Shown here piece after piece: positions 40,950 to 60,000 of a stretch of DNA of 60,000 nucleotides. The stretch lies in NCBI RefSeq assembly GCF_037975245.1, contig NC_092563.1, positions 19,798,094 to 19,858,093 on the forward strand, in the 5' to 3' direction. The translations under genes and the position numbers were made by a program. The notes beneath the pieces are model-generated. The model did no database searches. It was not told where the DNA came from and saw only the letters and a program-made list of their open reading frames with translations. Source of the stretch: Apostichopus japonicus (taxonomy: Eukaryota > Echinodermata > Holothuroidea > Aspidochirotida > Stichopodidae). Numbering within the stretch: the stretch's first letter is position 1; every line of letters starts with the position of its first letter.

Positions 40950-43200
40950 CCCAATTTGCTTCTTGTGCAAAACCCGCCAATGCCAGGTATTGAGAGTGCC
41001 ACACACGTTTGCTTTCTGCTCTCCTCCAACTGACTGTAGTTGAGCTCATCTCGAACAAGGAATATGAGGTTGACTTTCGGCCATCGATATCTCCTGCCCA
41101 GTCAGCATGCATCCAATGAAGTCTTTTGAGCCGTCTTTGGAGTAAATTAGACCATATTTGTGTTGGTTTGGCACTGAACCTTGTCACACTGCTCACAGCA
41201 TATGTAGTATCTGGTTTTGTCACAGTTGACAGCAAACTAGGACTTAGGAACAGCAATCTGCTCACTGTGATTGGTACTGTCCATGATCTAGATATAACAG
41301 TCGTATTTTGCTTTCACAAACTTTGCGCTAGCATCGACTGGAATTGCAACTACTTTGGCATATTCCATGCCGGATGGGCAATCCGAATTGTTTCTCTATC
41401 GTGGTCCTGAATGAATAATTTACCCTTCACTTTAAACTGATCGGCTACAGGCCAGAAATGCTTCGTTTAAGTTTCCATACAAATTGTTCTTGGTAATTGA
41501 CAACAAATACTTCTGGCTGTTTCATATACACCTCCTCTTTGATCGAGTAGGCCATTTAAGAAGGCAGTTGTCACATCCATCTGATGCAACTTCTGTCCGT
41601 TCAGCACTGCTAAGGCTATGACTGTTCTAACTGATTCAAGCCTGATCATGGGGAAAAGTTCGTTATAATCAATTCCAAACTTATGAGAGAACCCTTGTGC
41701 AACGAGACGAGCTTTGTACCTTTCAACTGGGCCGTCAGCACCAGCCTTGACTTTGAAAGCCCACTCTGCTGCCAACTGCCGTTCGATCCATTGGCAAGTC
41801 CACCATATCTCAGAAATCATTGTCACAGAAAGTTCATCTCCTTCGCCATGACAGTCTTCCATTTGGACTCATCTGGGCCAGCTAGTGCTTCTGTCACAGT
41901 CGGTTATTTGCTCGTTTAACATATCGCCTGCAAGAGTAACCCATTCTCTGTAATGACTGGGCTGTCTTCTTTCCCTTTCTGATCGTCGTAACTGTGAGTG
42001 TACATTAGTTCTTGTTCCTGGAATGAATCAATCGTTATGTTTCGTTTTTCTTCTTGCTCATCGGGCTCCTTCTCAACCCCATAACTAAGGATGATACAGC
42101 CGATATCCCTTTGTCTCTGTACCATATCTCAGGAGAATACACTTACTTGCCTTTGAGTCGAGTTTCTGTCGCTCATCTTTGGCTACATGAGCGTAATTGA
42201 TACACCCAAATATTTGAAGGTGGTAAATATTTGTTTTTATGACCTGTCAAGTGTTCGAATGGTGTCATTCCTGCAATTGCTTTTGTTGGACTCTGGTTTC
42301 CCAAGACAAGTAAGCAACATTTGACAAGGCTTCTGCCCAAATATTTTGTTGCAGTTTGGAGTCGGCCAAAATTGATCGCACTGTCTCAACCAGCGTTCAT
42401 CCTTTCAGCAACACTATTTTGCTCAGGTGTCTTTGGTACAGTTAGCTCTTGTCTTTGGTACAGTTAGCTCTTGTCTAACTTTTTTTGTTTTCAGGTAGTT
42501 TTCAAACTCTGCGGACGTATATTCACCACTACTGTGGCCCGTTGAACTTTCCGCTCTAAACATCGTTTGAGAACCTCATCTTTGCGCTTTAGGAAATACG
42601 CTCTCACATAGCGAGTGCTTTTATCAATAAAAGTAAAAAAATATTCAGCTCCGCTCAGAGACTGTGTATTCATCTTACCAAAGACATCGCTGTGCACCAA
42701 ACCAAGTGGCTCTCCTGACCGTTTCACAGTGTCTGTTCGACTACGACCACAGTGATGCTTTCTTCTGCTCGCAGAAATTAATGTGTATTGATGAATCGTA
42801 GTTAAAACAATCAAACAACTTGTCCTTGGCCAAATTTTGCAGATTTTGTTCCCCCATGTGACCAAATCGTCGATGCCAGATAGTTTCCTTTGTCACCTAT
42901 CGTGCATTCTTAGCTGCTTTCATCGTTTGATGGTGGGTCTGGCAATCTAGGTAGTACAAGCTTCCTACTCTAGTCGCCTCAGCAACCAGCTTATTGCATC
43001 CGGTGTTTCACAACTATCCTCAACCCGTGGCGTAATATAACAACCCACTCGTATACTTCGTTTAGGATTTACATTGTAAGCCCTCTGACTGACATGCGTC
43101 TCACCCCTGTGGCCTGAGTTATACTTCTTCTTGAGCGAGTTCTGTACTATTTCGTTGGCTGTGACCAACTTTTCTACAGTTGTAACAGTTTGGGTCTTTA
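40950..43200 (-). mobile_element. Broken Ty1/copia-type retrotransposon
   Basis: On the minus strand, in the copia order: degenerate zinc knuckles (CYNCRKVGH near 43170-43190, NSGHRGE near 43105), integrase core (LVHSDVFGKM, TFIDKSTRYV, 42491-42865), integrase C-terminal part near 42150-42260 (TPFEHLTGHK, DSKA), reverse transcriptase (ERYKARLVAQGF, QMDVTTAFLNG, 41467-41862) and RNase H (TKPDTTYAVSSVTRF, HADWAGDIDGRKSTS, 40950-41220). Stops and frameshifts break every module and no LTR was recognised. Confidence 0.85.
42428..42478. repeat. Direct duplication of 25 bp inside the copia relic
   Basis: TCTTTGGTACAGTTAGCTCT occurs twice in a row, a local duplication within the integrase region that adds to its decay. 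Confidence 0.85.
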
Positions 43201-43548
43201 CTCTTTGTTTGCTGCTTCATTACCATTTCATGTCCACCATTCACACTAGCGCCAACCCGGTCGTTCATCTTCCTGTCTTCGTGTTACAATCTTTCCGTTA
43301 CAATTTCCGTTTTGGGAACATCCGGTTATGCTTCAAATGCAGTCACTAACATGTTCTACGAATCTGGTGTCACGGGTCACGTAAGGCGGTGGACAGGAAA
43401 TGAGGACAGTAAGGCTTGGTGGTAGAGTTTCTAATTCATTGATAAAATAAAACGAAACCCTGCAAGAGAAATAATAGAATTGCGAAAATGTTAGTATGTT
43501 CTCAACAAGTTGGAGTGTACACAATTCTGGGCCAATTTACTGTTAACT

Positions 43549-43590
43549 AGGCATTGGATCTTAGCTGTAAGCCGCTAAGACCCAATGCCT
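43549..43590. other. 17-bp stem hairpin
   Basis: AGGCATTGGATCTTAGC pairs with GCTAAGACCCAATGCCT around an 8-nt loop, with one wobble. The stem is short for a microRNA precursor. It may be a transposon end or a cruciform. Confidence 0.6.
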
Positions 43591-43689
43591 TGCCAATATT
43601 ACCTGCACGGTATTTCTGAAACTAAGAGCATTGCAAGTGACATTTTTTATTGGCACCCTTGACATCATTCTATCTTCAATCACTTATAA

Positions 43690-43855
43690 TAAAACAATAC
43701 AATAAAACTTAAATTTTTCTTCTCTTTTCTTTCTTCAGTGAGTCTTCTACATTGTTAAGCTATTGTATGCTTTATAGAAGACTTCCTTTCACCTTGTATA
43801 TTTGCACGTGAAAAAACAAAATAAATCAAATCAATCAAATCAAACAGTTCTAACA
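43690..43855 (+). mobile_element. Possible 3' tail of a retroposon
   Basis: TTGTATATTTGCACGTGAAA followed by AAATAAATCAAATCAATCAAA looks like a non-LTR element tail with short tandem A-rich repeats. No coding part is attached, so the call is tentative. Confidence 0.35.
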
Positions 43856-44623
43856 TTCTGCAGGAGGTGATCCGAACTGCACTTTATTTAACGTCAACAA
43901 AGTCATCATATATAACAAAAATCCGAACAAATTTAAACTTCTGCTGTCCTCTAATAATTTTCCACCTAACTGCATGAGCCATTTTGAAATCGCTTAAATG
44001 TAACGTCCTAATTGTTTGTGAATACGAATAACTTGGAATATCAGAATATCTAGGAAATATGGTTCTTAGAAAAGTAGCCTTATCAGCATACTTAAATTAA
44101 AGTGATTAAGTGCGTACCGAAAGAGAAAAAACACATATGTTATATTTTTCATTGTTTCAATGTACCACCGGTGTTGTTCATGGGTGAAATATGTCATTTA
44201 ATGACAGTGGTAGTTGTTAAACCTAACGGAAACGGGATAAATATATATATATATATATATGTTGTTGGAAAAAAACCCGGCTCTCATTAAAAGGGTTACA
44301 CTACGCCTCTATATGAGTTTAGTAAAAAAAATACAACACTAATCAGCGACAGTATCACCGGTGTAACACATGCAAACTACTTAAGCTTTAGGTTTAGATT
44401 CCAAACTTGAGAGAAAATGTTGAATTGGAAGCCACCCGACGTGAAGTTTAATCCATAAGGCCTTACGGGTTTCTCCCACATTCGTGGTAGCTTAGTGCCG
44501 AAGAAATAACTGCCTCATGGGCCTGTATTTATTTACATCCATGGTCTGTCAGCAGTTTTCCGTACTGATTATAGTTGGTACTGTACACATACTACACACT
44601 AATCGTGTTACATAGTAGTAGCA

Positions 44624-44660
44624 GGAGCTATAAACCTGGGACTCCCAGGTTTATAGCTCC
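44624..44660. other. Perfect 37-nt inverted repeat
   Basis: GGAGCTATAAACCTGGGA and its exact reverse complement are separated by one base. No gene or element end lies beside it. Confidence 0.85.
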
Positions 44661-44661
44661 A

Positions 44662-46724
44662 TTGTAGTAGGCTGCACTAGTAGTGATACCGGTTTCGTTC
44701 TCGACTTAATTATACCTCTGCGTTAGGTTTTATTACCGGACAACTATTTAGGTAGCGAGATTACTGCTGAAGTGAATATACAATTATGATGGTAAGTCAG
44801 TGTTCCTACCATCAGCTTCATCAAAACGTCAGTTAGAATTTGAGCTAACCGTTTTTGTTATTATATAACCTAACCAATAGCCTAAGTATAGGTTTAATAT
44901 TAGTAGTCTAGTCAGAGACCTAGTTCTAATAAAGGTACGCTATTAGGTCTAGCCAGAGAGAGATTGTGAAGATGATCGATGGTCGGTAATACGAAGGGTT
45001 TAGTACAATGTTTGACCAAAGGCTAAGTTTTAAACATTTATTACTGTTGTCACCAGTCTGCTATTCCCATCGACGATCGGCGTTCTTCGAGCAAGGAGAG
45101 CTAAGTTGGTGCTAAATATGCATGGCAGTGCGGTTCTCTCATTGGCTTGTTTAAATCTAGAGTGCACCGGCGATTTATAATTTGGAAGAGCGCCCCTGTA
45201 ATATTATGGTTGAAATAAAGGTACGGTGCCAAAGTGAAAACGACTTGCACATGGTACTGTGTGATGTACAGTATCAAATTTCAAACAAATATAAGAGATA
45301 TTAAAAAAAAGGTTCGTCAGTTACAGAAGCAGATTGCTGTTTGTAGTCGGGGCAGTTACAATCGGTAGTAATCATTTTTAGCTTGTCTTTATGTATGCCA
45401 GTTGTTCACGTCACTGTTGGGAGATAATTGTTTACATGAATAGTGTTCGGCTGGGGTCAACGTGAGACGTTGTTTATTTTCTACGTGTTTATAACTTTTA
45501 ATTGACTTTTATTATGTTGTTCGAAGAATTGGTATATTTGCTGACTTGTATTGTGCAACTGCAGTAATATTCAAGTTACGTAATGACATTGCCAGTTTCA
45601 GTCTGTGTGTTTACTATACACGGTTAGATTGTTCATATTTCTTTGTTGTTTACGAATAATATCCGGCCGATAGTATATCTTTATTTGTAAGGAGTTCTCT
45701 TGTTTGTTACCGACCGAAGTATGTATGAAGTCCGTAAGAAGTTTGTCCAGATAGTTTAATACGTCCGTCCATCAGTTTGTTGAATTTGGAGCTATAAACA
45801 TAGTCACCTAAAAAATCTTGTTACGAGCGCTACGTTGAATTCCTCTAATGTATTTAGTGTCAATTGCGCCTACAAGAGGCACGGCGTAACAGAATACAAG
45901 AATGAGATTTGACTTCAGCGGATAAATCTTTGATACTTTCGATCAAAAAAATCTTAAATAATGAAACGTTTTTGGCAAAATTAGGATGGTAAAACTTTCT
46001 AATTGTTCGTGATTCGTCAGATTAGCAGCTAAAACGAAGTTATTTTTTTTCGAAAATGAACAGTTTCGAAACGCACAGAACCACTTTAAGGAGTTGCAAT
46101 AACACTGGTGATCTTTATGAGGTATCCGGTTATGTTATGTAAACATGGCATGTATAGATGCACGCGATGTACGCCACATGTCATGTATCCTTGTGCAATG
46201 GCAATATCGTGTCAAATATATTTGTTTTGGCTAGACCTTTGACTTCCCTGTTGGTGGTAGGTTATCGGGTTGATAATGAAGCGATTTCAATAGTTATTGA
46301 GAAATGCTTACATACGTATTCAGCTAATATACCGTCTCCACTATGTACGTAACCTTCATTGTATACGGTAGCTCAGGGAAGACGTATGACATGAAATGGG
46401 ATACGACGTAATGATGTCATTACTGCAGAGAACGAAGTAACGTAGACAGATAGAGGGCGGGGAAGGGTGCAATGAATAAATAATTATTTATGGGGATGCT
46501 AGTGGCAGCAAGCTATAGAGGAAAGGTGGACATTGTTCCTATTTTTGTAAATCATTATGTTGGTTTACGCCAATCTAAATTGTCTAATAAAAATGAATAT
46601 TTTAGATAGACAATAGGAAAAATTAAGAAATATTCTCTAAATAATAAGAATTCCTAAACATATAATCAGTTCAAACTTTGCCAATGATAGCTTGCATCCA
46701 AGCCACCTTACATAATGAAAAAAA
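44662..46724. other. Spacer without recognised genes
   Basis: About 2 kb of AT-rich sequence. No coding match, RNA gene or array was seen on either strand. Confidence 0.5.
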
Positions 46725-46824
46725 TTCCCCTTCCCTTAGGCCCCTCACCCAGGACGGTATCTCCTGCACGGGGTCACAAAGGGAGGATCCTCCCCGGGTG
46801 AAAACTATTTTAGGTACGCCACTG
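46725..46824 (-). mobile_element. hAT-like element end
   Basis: On the minus strand CAGTGGCGTACCTAAAATAG begins at 46824 and runs into GC-rich sequence (CCGGGGAGGATCC). The end resembles that of the element at 16606. The other end was not found. Confidence 0.4.
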
Positions 46825-47498
46825 AAGAGAGGGAGGTAGAGAGAAAACGAAAGACGAAAGACGAAAGAAAGGGGCGGGATAGTAAGGGGAGGAGAGAAGG
46901 TTGGGATGTCTTATATGTAAATGGTAGACAACTCTTTATTTCCTTCACAACTCATTAGTCATTATACAGGGCGAAAATAAGTGTCATTTTAGCACCAAAA
47001 ATACCGTAAACCTCAGCATTTTCTGTGGTCCTGGACCCCGACTAGGGGACCTTCAGGTTTCAGCGGACCCGTACCCAGTACACCGTACCCCGTTGGACTT
47101 GCACTTCGTTTGTCAACATCTGTCGATGTTTTTTCCCCTTTTTGTAGGGCAAAACATGCCACTACACCCCCATATTTAAATGCTCTGTTGACTCCCCTGG
47201 GGGTTGGAATCTGTTTTCAAGCTCTAATTCTTCTGTTCTCAATCCCTCCATGAAATACAAATCTACCATAGGCATACCAGTTTGTATTGTCGGTAATTCA
47301 TGGCATCCGTACGAATAAATGTGAGTTCACTGCGATTGCCATTCATCACCCACCTTACAATATACCATTTTACGAGTGAGTTTCTTTATCTACAGTTGTT
47401 CAGTAGCTTTATACGGTACATGTGATTGTACAGTACAGAGGAATACCTCAAACATATGAAGTACAGGAATTTGTTTAGAACTCTAGTTATTCTACAAA

Positions 47499-47630
47499 AA
47501 GTGTCACAACTATTTGGCTGAAAGGTTGAAGAGGTTTCGCATAAAAAAAAAACAATTTCTATGACGAATCGACGGGTTTTTTGGTGTATCGTTCTACACG
47601 GACTACATAGTCTGTAACGGAAGACATATA
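47499..47630 (+). promoter_or_regulatory. Conserved upstream/5'UTR block of gene B
   Basis: Counterpart of 105-231 in front of gene A. Where A has GCATATAACA, B has GCATAAAAAAAAAAC, so a TATA function there is doubtful. Confidence 0.35.

Positions 47631-60000
<12,370 letters not shown>

Overview
The window is animal nuclear DNA: GT-AG introns, long (AT)n and (GAT)n microsatellites, and non-LTR, copia-type, hAT-like and tRNA-derived repeats. The mix of SRCR, sushi, EGF, Ig and trypsin modules, plus a BEN-domain gene, suggests an invertebrate deuterostome, most likely an echinoderm. That assignment is an inference from domain content, not a match. All exon boundaries were read by eye from splice sites, reading frame and paralogue comparison; none is backed by transcript data.

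Three same-strand genes for large secreted mosaic serine proteases dominate. Gene A (232-19752, 16 exons, 923 codons) encodes signal peptide, an unrecognised N-terminal domain, sushi, EGF, EGF, Ig x3 and trypsin. Gene C (22455-37103, 11 exons, 935 codons) encodes signal peptide, SRCR x3, Ig x3 and trypsin. Gene B (47631 to beyond 60000) is a close paralogue of A and leaves the window in the middle of its second Ig domain. The Ig x3 and trypsin half is common to A and C and can be expected in B, while the N-terminal half is swapped. Both complete proteases keep the His/Asp/Ser triad, the Asp that gives trypsin-like specificity, and an Arg activation site after a leading Cys. A likely role is an extracellular zymogen with recognition modules, as in innate-immune or clotting cascades.

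Layout: 1-19752 gene A, with a near-complete CR1/L2-like LINE in intron 4 and a 2.2 kb hAT-like element (perfect 8-bp target duplication) in intron 15; 19753-22454 spacer; 22455-37103 gene C, whose last intron holds a ~1 kb degenerate TTTACC array and an antisense BEN-domain gene (32406-35587, 5' end not found); 37104-47630 repeat-rich spacer with a long inverted-repeat element, a decayed hammerhead-like motif, a SINE fragment, AT arrays, a broken Ty1/copia element and two hairpins; 47631-60000 gene B, with a SINE dimer and a LINE relic in intron 6.

Best candidates for something new: the domain-swapped protease cluster with its unclassified N-terminal domain; a full hammerhead ribozyme core directly downstream of a tRNA-type A/B-box head (minus strand, 23487-23590); and the TTTACC array, which reads as repeated 5' splice-site-like GGTAAA on the strand of the nested BEN gene.
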